Assembly (NCBI GenBank): GCA_029781075.1
Contig: JAKOXJ010000045.1
Location: 1-6,210, forward strand
Origin: a bacterium
GTDB taxonomy: Bacteria > Patescibacteriota > Saccharimonadia > Saccharimonadales > HK-STAS-PATE-42
Direction: 5' to 3'
DNA length: 6,210 nt
Shown: positions 1 through 5,766 of the stretch, piece after piece
Position numbering within the stretch: position 1 is the stretch's first letter
Layout of the letters: every line of letters starts with the position of its first letter
Made by a program: the position numbers and the translations under genes
The notes under the pieces: generated by a model
Database searches by the model: none
What the model was told of the DNA's origin: nothing
Seen by the model: the letters and a program-made list of their open reading frames with translations, nothing else

Positions 1-1
1 C

Positions 2-709
2 CTAACCTTTGAAGAGGCTGTGTTTGGGACCGAAAAGAAGATGGATGTGACTACTGACCTAACTTGCAAACACTGTAAGGGAAGTAAAAGTGAACCAGGT
101 CATAAACTAAAAACTTGCCCAACCTGTGATGGAAAAGGTAGCCAAACTAAGACGTTTAGCACTCCTTTTGGCCAGATTAACCAGGAAGAAATCTGTTCTA
201 ACTGTGGCGGCGAAGGTAAAACACCGGAGATGCCTTGCTCAGAATGTCATGGTAAAGGTAAGACTCGTCAAACAGAAGAGGTCAAAGTTGTTATACCGCA
301 AGGCGTTGATGATGGGGCAGCTCTAAGAATTGCTGGTAAAGGAGCGATGGGTGATGATGGCTCTCGTGGAGACCTATATGTGGAGATTAGGGTAAAACCA
401 CATAAGAAGTTTACTCGTGAGGGCAACCTAATACTTTCTAGTGAAGAGATCTCTATGGTTGATGCAGCTCTTGGGACTGAGATTGAGGTAGAGACTGTTG
501 ATGGCAAGCTAAAGATGAAGATTCCAGCAGGCACACAAAGTGGAAACGACTTTAAACTAACTGGTAAGGGTGTCCCTTACGTTAGAGGATCAGGGCGTGG
601 AGACCATATTATAACTATTAGAGTAAAAACACCTACCAGTTTAAGTAAACACCAAAAAGAACTACTCGAAGAGTTTAAATCCTCCAAGAAACGTGGCCTG
701 TTTAGATAA
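2..709 (+). CDS. dnaJ: Chaperone protein DnaJ, C-terminal part (5' end outside window)
   Basis: Hsp40 co-chaperone that delivers unfolded polypeptides to DnaK and stimulates its ATPase in the cytoplasm. The frame is open to the left edge and starts with LTFEEAVFGTEKK, the typical lead-in to the DnaJ cysteine-rich region, so the GTG at 20 is an internal valine. Visible: 235 residues. The zinc-binding domain (bases 65-259) has four repeats: CKHCKGSK, CPTCDGKG, CSNCGGEG and CSECHGKG. The first deviates from CxxCxGxG at its last glycine but keeps both cysteines, so both zinc sites look intact. C-terminal domains I and II follow, with the family signatures IPQGVDDG, GDLYVEI, IPAGTQSG and RGDHI, and the protein ends at a normal position with a basic tail. 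The J domain and Gly/Phe linker are off-window. No clear terminator follows. Identification is firm from the motif order. Confidence 0.96.
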   Translation, partial: LTFEEAVFGTEKKMDVTTDLTCKHCKGSKSEPGHKLKTCPTCDGKGSQTKTFSTPFGQINQEEICSNCGGEGKTPEMPCSECHGKGKTRQTEEVKVVIPQGVDDGAALRIAGKGAMGDDGSRGDLYVEIRVKPHKKFTREGNLILSSEEISMVDAALGTEIEVETVDGKLKMKIPAGTQSGNDFKLTGKGVPYVRGSGRGDHIITIRVKTPTSLSKHQKELLEEFKSSKKRGLFR

Positions 710-724
710 GCATTGAGCATAAGC

Positions 725-753
725 TTTAGATTGCGCATCCTGAGGAGTATAAT
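725..753 (+). promoter_or_regulatory. Predicted sigma70-type promoter for the 777-1442 gene
   Basis: A perfect -10 hexamer TATAAT lies at 748-753. A 4-of-6 -35 match, TTTAGA, lies at 725-730, giving a 17-base spacer. Transcription would start near 760, leaving a leader of about 17 bases that contains GGGAG (764-768) 8 bases before the ATG at 777. This suggests the gene is transcribed separately from dnaJ. It is read by eye only. Confidence 0.55.
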
Positions 754-776
754 TGACTTAATAGGGAGAAGATTAT

Positions 777-1442
777 ATGAATGACTTTAGTTTTGTAAAA
801 AAGATTGGTGGAGTTAAAATTGACCCTCGTAGGGTAACTGGATACAGCGCTATACAGCAACGAGACATCTTGGATGCCATGTTTGGCTATAGACATAGCG
901 ATGGAGGACTAGTACTGCCTGGGGGAGGTAGGTTAGATATCGCCAGAAGAAAAGACGGAGAGTCTAAATACTCTAACGGTAGAGTTGAGCGCGAGGGGAT
1001 AGAGAGATTTGCCTTATGTGTGCCAAGCGTAGGACGTAGACCTCTTCTCGAAAACCTTGGAGAGGATGGCGCCTGGGAAGGAGAAATGTATGGAGGCTTC
1101 CTTGCAACAGCTACTAAAATGATATTGATATTAGGTAAAAAAGCCCTTGGGGAAAGTGTTGGGGGCCAGAAGGAATCATTCGGCCCGATCAGCGGAGAGA
1201 CTAAAGAAAGAGCAGGCTTTCTGGCATCTTGTATTATCGAGAGTGGCCTAGAGGACCCAGATGCAGCCTTCCAGGAAGATGTGTTGGAGATTATCGACAG
1301 AGGTATAGCCGAACTATTAGGCGAGAGATTAGCAGAGGTGGAAGCGTTTAGGCGTGAGTTCCCCAGCTACCCTGCGGGACCATCATATGAGGAATTCGCA
1401 ATAGGTATAGTTGGCCGTATTTCTGAGGTTGCTAGACATTAA
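777..1442 (+). CDS. Hypothetical protein, 221 residues, no recognised family
   Basis: I do not recognise this protein. The start ATG at 777 is supported by GGGAG at 764-768 with 8-base spacing and by a promoter just upstream. The N-terminal half is rich in glycine, arginine and polar residues (a GGLVLPGGGRLDIARR stretch near residues 43-58), suggesting a beta/loop fold. From about residue 145 it becomes helical and acidic, with an amphipathic run near 160-190. There is no signal peptide; the only mildly hydrophobic segment, around FLATATKMILILG, is too short and too close to lysines to be a convincing membrane span. Only two cysteines are present and no catalytic motif is evident. Hand-counted 60-base stretches (901, 1021, 1141) are 53-57% GC against 32-42% in the next two genes, and Gly/Arg/Glu are enriched. 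It has its own promoter and lies between dnaJ and the ATP-grasp operon, so context says little about function. Real coding is likely given the long open frame and good start signals. Confidence 0.75.
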   Translation: MNDFSFVKKIGGVKIDPRRVTGYSAIQQRDILDAMFGYRHSDGGLVLPGGGRLDIARRKDGESKYSNGRVEREGIERFALCVPSVGRRPLLENLGEDGAWEGEMYGGFLATATKMILILGKKALGESVGGQKESFGPISGETKERAGFLASCIIESGLEDPDAAFQEDVLEIIDRGIAELLGERLAEVEAFRREFPSYPAGPSYEEFAIGIVGRISEVARH

Positions 1443-1445
1443 CCA

Positions 1446-1475
1446 TTGACTTTTTGACCACTGATGTGCTAGAAT
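1446..1475 (+). promoter_or_regulatory. Predicted promoter of the ATP-grasp operon (leaderless message)
   Basis: The -35 hexamer TTGACT (1446-1451, 5 of 6) and the -10 hexamer TAGAAT (1470-1475, 5 of 6) are separated by 18 bases. Transcription would begin 6-8 bases after the -10, at about 1481-1483, which is at or beside the ATG at 1483. No Shine-Dalgarno-like sequence lies between the -10 and the ATG. A second TTGACC at 1454-1459 is too close to either possible -10 to serve as the -35. Confidence 0.55.
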
Positions 1476-1482
1476 AATAGAC

Positions 1483-2418
1483 ATGTCAAATGGTGGTAAT
1501 AATACAAAAACTAATAAGACGGTGCTCATCCTTTTTCCGTTTAAGAAGGATCGGCGCCTAGATTTTGCTGGCTTTGTTAACAGCGTAAATGAACACTCTA
1601 CTAATGGCGATATTGCTGTCCAGGGAAGCTTGAAAAATCTTGTTTTTAAAATTAAAGGCTCTAAACTGAGTATTACCGAGACAATGTCTGATAGAGATTT
1701 GAGAGATTTTAAGGCTATCTATATCAGAAGGCTGAAATCTAAGACTCAAGAAAAAGTTACTGCTCTAAGCATTGCAGCAAAAGCTTGGGGAATTGATGTA
1801 ATCAACAGCGAGAATGCTAATCTGCAATCTTTCAGTAAGGTAACTGAACTTGTAGCTCTTGCTTTAGATGGTCTTCCGGTGCCAGATACAATTATTGCTG
1901 CTAGAACAGAAGTTAAAAGCATGCTAAAGAATGACGATTGGTTCCTACCCTTCCCTCTTATTATGAAGAGTGCAAATGGAAGCATTGGTGCCCATAACTT
2001 CTTGGTCAAGTCTAAAAAGCAACTTAAAGATATTTTGAACCAACAAGAATATAAAGATACCATTTTTGTTTACCAACAGATGATTCCGAATGATGGTGAC
2101 TATAGATTCTTAATTACTGGTGATAAAGTTGGAGTTATAATCCACCGTTCTGCCGTTGAAGGAGACCACAGGAATAACACTTCTCTTGGTGCAACTGCTA
2201 AATTAAAGGAGGAATCTGACTTTGAACCAGAACTAATTAAAGATGCTATAGAAGCAGCAAAAGCTATGCACCGTGAGCTTTGTGGAGTGGATGTTTTAAT
2301 TGATAAAGAGTCTGGAAAGCACTATATTCTAGAAGTTAATAAGAAGACTATGCTTGATGAAGGAACATTTATTCCAGAAAAAATGACAGCGGTTTCTAGC
2401 TATTTTGAGGAGTTATAA
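1483..2418 (+). CDS. ATP-grasp ligase, RimK-like (first of three)
   Basis: Predicted ADP-forming carboxylate-amine/thiol ligase of the ATP-grasp superfamily, 311 residues, cytosolic. Residues about 12-110 form the N-terminal domain (KTVLILFPFKK, then IYIRRLKS). The ATP-binding region has PLIMKSANGSIG with Lys162 and Gly166/Gly169. It is followed by a YQQMIPNDGDYRFLI segment (197-211) equivalent to QEFIxxxxGxDIR of RimK, an RNNTSLGA loop (230-237), GVDV with Asp270, and LEVN with Glu284 and Asn286 as Mg-ATP ligands. The nucleotide and metal residues are therefore present. The residues after EVN are KKT, not the usual SP, so the acceptor or product pocket may differ. It resembles the N-terminal two thirds of the next gene along its whole length, indicating tandem duplication. 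No ribosome-binding site precedes the start, consistent with leaderless translation. The substrate is unknown; a graspetide-type peptide ligase or a glutamate ligase are both possible. Confidence 0.85.
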   Translation: MSNGGNNTKTNKTVLILFPFKKDRRLDFAGFVNSVNEHSTNGDIAVQGSLKNLVFKIKGSKLSITETMSDRDLRDFKAIYIRRLKSKTQEKVTALSIAAKAWGIDVINSENANLQSFSKVTELVALALDGLPVPDTIIAARTEVKSMLKNDDWFLPFPLIMKSANGSIGAHNFLVKSKKQLKDILNQQEYKDTIFVYQQMIPNDGDYRFLITGDKVGVIIHRSAVEGDHRNNTSLGATAKLKEESDFEPELIKDAIEAAKAMHRELCGVDVLIDKESGKHYILEVNKKTMLDEGTFIPEKMTAVSSYFEEL

Positions 2419-2429
2419 ATCAGAAGCTT

Positions 2430-3821
2430 ATGAAGAGAGTTTTAATCTTGTTTGGGGTAAAACCTAAAAATCTTACAGAAAGAAACTGGGAAAACTTCTC
2501 AAGTTCTATTCAAGCTAATCTAAGAACTGATGATATTAAAGTTGAGACTTCTGCCCTTAGTAAATTAACTTTTTATGCCAATGGTGAAGATTCTAAGGTC
2601 TTAATTAGAGAAACTGGTGAAGACATCGCTAATTTTGACTTTGTAATTTTCGTATATACAGGGACTAAGCGAGAATATGCTATCGCAGCCGCTAGATATC
2701 TTGAGTATAGAAACGTTCCGTTTATTGATAGATACCTAAAAAGAGCTGTGCCAGCCGGCAAGCTAGCCTGCGGAATGCAAAGGACGTTAAAGGGTGTTGA
2801 TATTGTGCCTACACTTGGGGCTAGTTCTGGTAATGCATTACTTAACTCTATAAAGTACCTTGAAGAGTTTAAGGATTTTCCTCTCATCCTAAAAGCTGAT
2901 GTTGGTAGGAAAGGCCAAAATAACTTCTTGATTGAGTCTAGAGATGAGCTTCGAGATATTCTAAGCAAAAATAAAGAAACCAAGTTTGTTCTACAGCCAT
3001 ATGTAGAAAATGACGGTGATTATAGATTCCTACTAATGGGCAGTGAAGTTAGACTAGCTTTTAAGCGCTCTGGTGATAAAACTAAAACACACCTTAATAA
3101 CACTTCCTCTGGGGCTAGTGTTGAAAAAGTTGAACTAGATGAAGTGCCGAAAGAGGTAGTGTCTCTAGTTAAGAGAGCGGCGGCGGTAGATAAGCTAAGT
3201 GTAGCCGGAGTTGATCTTATTGAAGACAAAAAGTCTGGGAAGTGGATGGTTCTAGAAGTTAATATTAGCCCACAATTAATAACTGGGGAGTTCGCTGATG
3301 AGAAGATGAAAGCTTATGCCGAAATGATAGAAGAGCTACTTGATAAGAACAAATACAGGCCTGAAAGGACTGGGCTAGTGAATATAAATGAGGCTCAGAA
3401 AGTTGGACGAAGAGAGTATATTGGGATTATTGAGTCTGGTGAAGTAATTAGGGCAAAGGTTGATAGTGGAGCCTATTACTGCTCTTTGCATGTTAACGGG
3501 GTTGAAAAATCTGGAAATAAGTTAAGAGTAGTTTTTGATAATGGTCAGGTAAAAGAATTTACAGCATTTAGAAAGATCTTAGTTGCCCCAACTGGTGGTG
3601 AAAGAGAAAAGAGATTTGTGGTTCCGATGCAAATTCTGATGGGAGATGAGATAATTATAGAAGAGATTAGTCTTTCTAGTAGGACAGGTCTTAGAAATAA
3701 GTTCCTATTAGGTAGAAGGATTTTGAAGAAAGGAAATTACCTGATTGACCCGTCTAGAAGTTTCTATTTTGGGAAAGATAAAGAAGAAATCAAACAAAAA
3801 TTAAGTGAAAGGAGTAAATAG
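2430..3821 (+). CDS. ATP-grasp ligase fused to RimB-like (RimK/LysX) retropepsin-type protease domain
   Basis: 463-residue two-domain protein. Residues 1 to about 305 are an ATP-grasp ligase, paralogous to the preceding gene: ILKADVGRKG (Lys155, Gly159, Gly162), NDGDYRFLL (Asp195 to Arg199), LNNTSSGA (222-229), AGVDL (Asp262) and LEVNISP (Glu276, Asn278). Residues about 322-448 match the PF05618 family: an IGxRREYI-like opening, then AKVDSGAYYCSLHV with the retropepsin-type Asp345-Ser-Gly, and near the end FLLGRRIL (about 425-432) and YLIDPSRSFYFG. This family includes RimB, the protease partner of RimK in Pseudomonas; it is also annotated as 'ATP-dependent zinc protease'. A ligase that extends a chain and a protease that may trim it are thus in one polypeptide. 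The start is 11 bases after the upstream stop. GAGGAG at 2407-2412 is too far away (17 bases) to be a good ribosome-binding site, so coupling is likely. The domain calls are firm; the substrate is unknown. Confidence 0.87.
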   Translation: MKRVLILFGVKPKNLTERNWENFSSSIQANLRTDDIKVETSALSKLTFYANGEDSKVLIRETGEDIANFDFVIFVYTGTKREYAIAAARYLEYRNVPFIDRYLKRAVPAGKLACGMQRTLKGVDIVPTLGASSGNALLNSIKYLEEFKDFPLILKADVGRKGQNNFLIESRDELRDILSKNKETKFVLQPYVENDGDYRFLLMGSEVRLAFKRSGDKTKTHLNNTSSGASVEKVELDEVPKEVVSLVKRAAAVDKLSVAGVDLIEDKKSGKWMVLEVNISPQLITGEFADEKMKAYAEMIEELLDKNKYRPERTGLVNINEAQKVGRREYIGIIESGEVIRAKVDSGAYYCSLHVNGVEKSGNKLRVVFDNGQVKEFTAFRKILVAPTGGEREKRFVVPMQILMGDEIIIEEISLSSRTGLRNKFLLGRRILKKGNYLIDPSRSFYFGKDKEEIKQKLSERSK

Positions 3822-3824
3822 TAT

Positions 3825-4724
3825 ATGAAGATCTTAATCCTTGGCGGTGCCAGCTACACAAATAAACGACTCCGGGAGGCTGCTCGTGAACGTGGCCATA
3901 TTTGTCATATCAAGAGCTACAAGAACTGTTATCTTTCTGTTGAATCTGGAGAAACTAAGATATTCTACAAGGGTAAAGAGCTAGTTGGCTATGACGCAGT
4001 TATCCCGCGTATCGCTCAGAGCTACACAAAATACGGAACTGCCGTACTTAGACAATTTGAGATGAAGGGGACTTATGTCGCTGCTTCGTCTTTGGCAATA
4101 AATAGATCCAGGAATAAGCTAAGGAGTATGCAGCTTCTAGCTAAGGCTGGAGTTGGCGTCCCTAAAACAATTATTGCTAACTCTGATTCTGAAACAGACG
4201 ATATCTTGGACGCTTTTGGTAAGGGCCCATATATTATTAAGACTCTAAGAGGAACTCATGGAAAAGGAGTAGTTCTTGCGGAAACTAAGAAAGCTGCAAA
4301 GGCCGTGATGCAGGCTTTCTATGTCGAGAATGTTAACTTCATGGTGCAAGAATTTATTGAAGAATCTGCGGGTACCGATATCCGTGTTTTAGTAATTGGT
4401 GGAAGAATCTATGCCAGTATAAAACGTCAGAGCTTGGATGATGAGTTTAGAAGTAATACTCATCTTGGTGCCGAAGGACGCAAAGTTAAGCTTACTGAGG
4501 AAGAAAAGAAAGCCGCAAAGAAAGCTGCCAAAGTTATGGGGCTTCCAATCTGTGGAGTCGATATGATGCGCTCATCTCGTGGTCCGCTTATATTAGAGGT
4601 TAATAGTAGTGCCAGCATTATGACTCCAGAAAAGATTACCGGCAAAGATATCGCTACCAAGATCATTAAATACGTCGAGAACAACGCCAAACGCGGCCAG
4701 AAGAAAGATAGAGTCGGAGCGTAA
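3825..4724 (+). CDS. rimK: RimK family alpha-L-glutamate ligase
   Basis: 299-residue, essentially canonical RimK: an ATP-dependent ligase that in Escherichia coli adds glutamates to the C-terminus of ribosomal protein S6. The family also contains LysX, CofF and MptN, so the actual acceptor here is not certain. Visible motifs: MKILILGG at the start; IPRI; SRNKLRSMQLLAKAGVGVPKT before the ATP-grasp domain; IIKTLRGTHGKGVV (Lys139, Gly146, Gly148); QEFIEESAGTDIRVLVIGG (175-193); KRQSLDDEFRSNTHLGA; GVDM (Asp246); and LEVNSS (Glu258, Asn260), followed by GKDIATKII. The usual SPG after EVN is SAS here. The length is normal for the family. The start is well supported by AAAGGAG at 3808-3814, 10 bases before the ATG, and lies 3 bases after the fusion gene's stop. 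The C-terminal tail is basic. It is more distant from the other two ATP-grasp proteins than they are from each other. Confidence 0.88.
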   Translation: MKILILGGASYTNKRLREAARERGHICHIKSYKNCYLSVESGETKIFYKGKELVGYDAVIPRIAQSYTKYGTAVLRQFEMKGTYVAASSLAINRSRNKLRSMQLLAKAGVGVPKTIIANSDSETDDILDAFGKGPYIIKTLRGTHGKGVVLAETKKAAKAVMQAFYVENVNFMVQEFIEESAGTDIRVLVIGGRIYASIKRQSLDDEFRSNTHLGAEGRKVKLTEEEKKAAKKAAKVMGLPICGVDMMRSSRGPLILEVNSSASIMTPEKITGKDIATKIIKYVENNAKRGQKKDRVGA

Positions 4725-4744
4725 ACGAGGCTCGCAATATAAGT

Positions 4745-5254
4745 ATGCGGGGTATAAGGCTTAACGAACCAATTCCTATTACGGAAGTAGCTCGTGTAGA
4801 GGCGGGTGATCTTTTGTCAATAAATGGCTATCATGGTGCTTGGTACCCCTGGGATAGGCTCCATGCAGTCATTTCCGATGTACTGGGGTTAAGTGGACTA
4901 CCTCTTGAGCCAACTAGATACTTAGCTGAAGAGATACCTAATGAGCATACACACGTTTGGCATACAGATAGTGGTGAGCAGTTCTTTAATACACCTGATA
5001 TATGTTTATATGCAAACAGGCGTCCAGCACAAGTTGTAAGGGGCGAGGTTCCCATATTAACTAACGCCGATTGGAAGAACTTCAGTCAACCAAATCTTGT
5101 AGTTGAGAAGGCTTTAGAAACTGGTACTGCAGAAATATTCACCCTGACACCAAATGTATACTACCTCTTAAGGAGCCCCGCCATCCACCGTGGCCCGGGT
5201 CCAACTGACGATGACAACGGGGGGCTAAGACTTTCGGCGAGGTGGATGCAGTGA
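4745..5254 (+). CDS. Putative Fe(II)/2-oxoglutarate-dependent oxygenase-like protein
   Basis: 169-residue soluble protein, no signal peptide or membrane span. I do not recognise a named family by sequence. It carries the spaced residue pattern of Fe(II)/2-oxoglutarate oxygenases: His73-Thr-Asp75 (in THVWHTDSGE), a distal His148 (in SPAIHRGPG) 73 residues later, and Arg162-Leu-Ser164 14 residues after that, equivalent to the RxS that binds the 2-oxoglutarate carboxylate. Alternating hydrophobic strands between the two histidines (CLYANRRPAQVV, AEIFTLTPNVYYLL) fit a double-stranded beta-helix. If correct, it would hydroxylate or otherwise oxidise a small molecule or peptide using O2. The ATG at 4745 is 20 bases after rimK; GAGG at 4727-4730 is 14 bases upstream, a weak ribosome site. 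The frame is open a little further upstream but offers no alternative start codon. It overlaps the next gene. Alternative: a metal-binding cupin of another function. The coding call is strong, the function moderate. Confidence 0.6.
   Translation: MRGIRLNEPIPITEVARVEAGDLLSINGYHGAWYPWDRLHAVISDVLGLSGLPLEPTRYLAEEIPNEHTHVWHTDSGEQFFNTPDICLYANRRPAQVVRGEVPILTNADWKNFSQPNLVVEKALETGTAEIFTLTPNVYYLLRSPAIHRGPGPTDDDNGGLRLSARWMQ
5239..5245 (+). promoter_or_regulatory. Shine-Dalgarno sequence that decides the SGNH hydrolase start
   Basis: GAGGTGG lies 5 bases upstream of the GTG at 5251, and its first six bases match the anti-Shine-Dalgarno complement. That GTG overlaps the upstream TGA stop as GTGA (5251-5254), a standard translational coupling arrangement. 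The alternative GTG at 5242 lies inside this site and has no properly spaced ribosome-binding site of its own. Confidence 0.6.
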
Positions 5255-5766
5255 TTATTGTTGGGGATAGTAACTCTGTTTTTATTGAGATGGTTGGCTT
5301 TAGTAACATCGCTCAACCTGGCTACAGAGTCAAAGATGTCCTAGCCCAACTTCACCATCTTGAAGCTGCTAACATACTTATTGTTGGGGTTGGAGTAAAT
5401 GACTCTGCAACTATTACCGATATAGAATCGCATAATAAGATTGAGCCAAATATTGATGAATTTAAAGTAGACTACCAAGAGCTCCTAAATATAGCTAAAA
5501 GGAAGTTCAATCAAGTAATTGTTATGGGTCTAATTAGTTCAACAGAAGAAGAGGTTGAACTAGAAGATGCCAGTATAAAGTACAAAAATGAGTCCATTAA
5601 GAAGTTTAACGAAGTTATTAGAGATCTATGCTTAGATAATGAAATAGAATTTGTTGATCTACTTCCCTACTTTTTAGGCAAAGAGAAGGAGTTATCGGTA
5701 GATCATATCCACCCAAACGAAGCTGGAAAAGAGATTATTTTAGACGCTATACTAAAGCAGCTTTGA
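5251..5766 (+). CDS. SGNH/GDSL-family hydrolase (cytosolic)
   Basis: 171-residue SGNH hydrolase, the fold used by esterases, lipases, acyl-thioesterases and carbohydrate acetylesterases. All expected blocks are visible. Block I is IIVGDSNS, with nucleophile Ser7. Block II is a glycine in GYRVKDVL. Block III is GVGVND, with Asn50. Block V is DHIHPNEAG, with Asp151 and His154. The catalytic residues are thus complete. There is no signal peptide, so it acts inside the cell, which favours an intracellular ester or acyl substrate over a wall or exported glycan. I chose the GTG at 5251 because it has a good Shine-Dalgarno and a 4-base overlap with the preceding gene; starting at GTG 5242 would add only three residues. 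The coupling to the oxygenase-like gene suggests a shared pathway. Its last 20 bases overlap the 3' end of alaS on the other strand. The substrate is unknown. Confidence 0.88.
   Translation: MIIVGDSNSVFIEMVGFSNIAQPGYRVKDVLAQLHHLEAANILIVGVGVNDSATITDIESHNKIEPNIDEFKVDYQELLNIAKRKFNQVIVMGLISSTEEEVELEDASIKYKNESIKKFNEVIRDLCLDNEIEFVDLLPYFLGKEKELSVDHIHPNEAGKEIILDAILKQL

Noticed and set aside
20..22. GTG at 20 as the start of the first gene
   Set aside because: The frame is open to the left edge and the codons before it read LTFEEA, a conserved DnaJ segment. The gene is simply cut by the window.
126..326. Overlapping plus-strand frame inside dnaJ with a Lys/Arg/Leu-rich product
   Set aside because: It is an out-of-frame shadow of the zinc-finger region, whose normal frame has intact CxxC repeats.
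268..534. Antisense open frame inside dnaJ; similar ones occur at 1558-1749, 1746-2063, 2573-2983, 3020-3229, 4460-4690 and 4831-5055
   Set aside because: Each lies wholly or almost wholly within a well-supported gene on the other strand. They have low-complexity Ser/Leu-rich translations, no ribosome sites and no recognisable domains. The likeness of the two starting MVSL just reflects the paralogous sense genes.
753..781. TTGACT (753-758) with TATGAA (776-781) as a promoter
   Set aside because: It would start transcription inside the 777 gene and has a weak -10. The TTTAGA/TATAAT pair upstream explains the gene better.
710..4744. A small precursor-peptide gene for a graspetide-type pathway
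   Set aside because: The gaps between genes are 67, 40, 11, 3 and 20 bases, too short to hold one beyond the predicted promoters and ribosome sites. Any substrate must be encoded elsewhere.
5242..5244. GTG at 5242 as the SGNH hydrolase start
   Set aside because: It lies inside the GAGGTGG that best serves GTG 5251 and has no properly spaced ribosome-binding site. It remains possible and would add only three residues.
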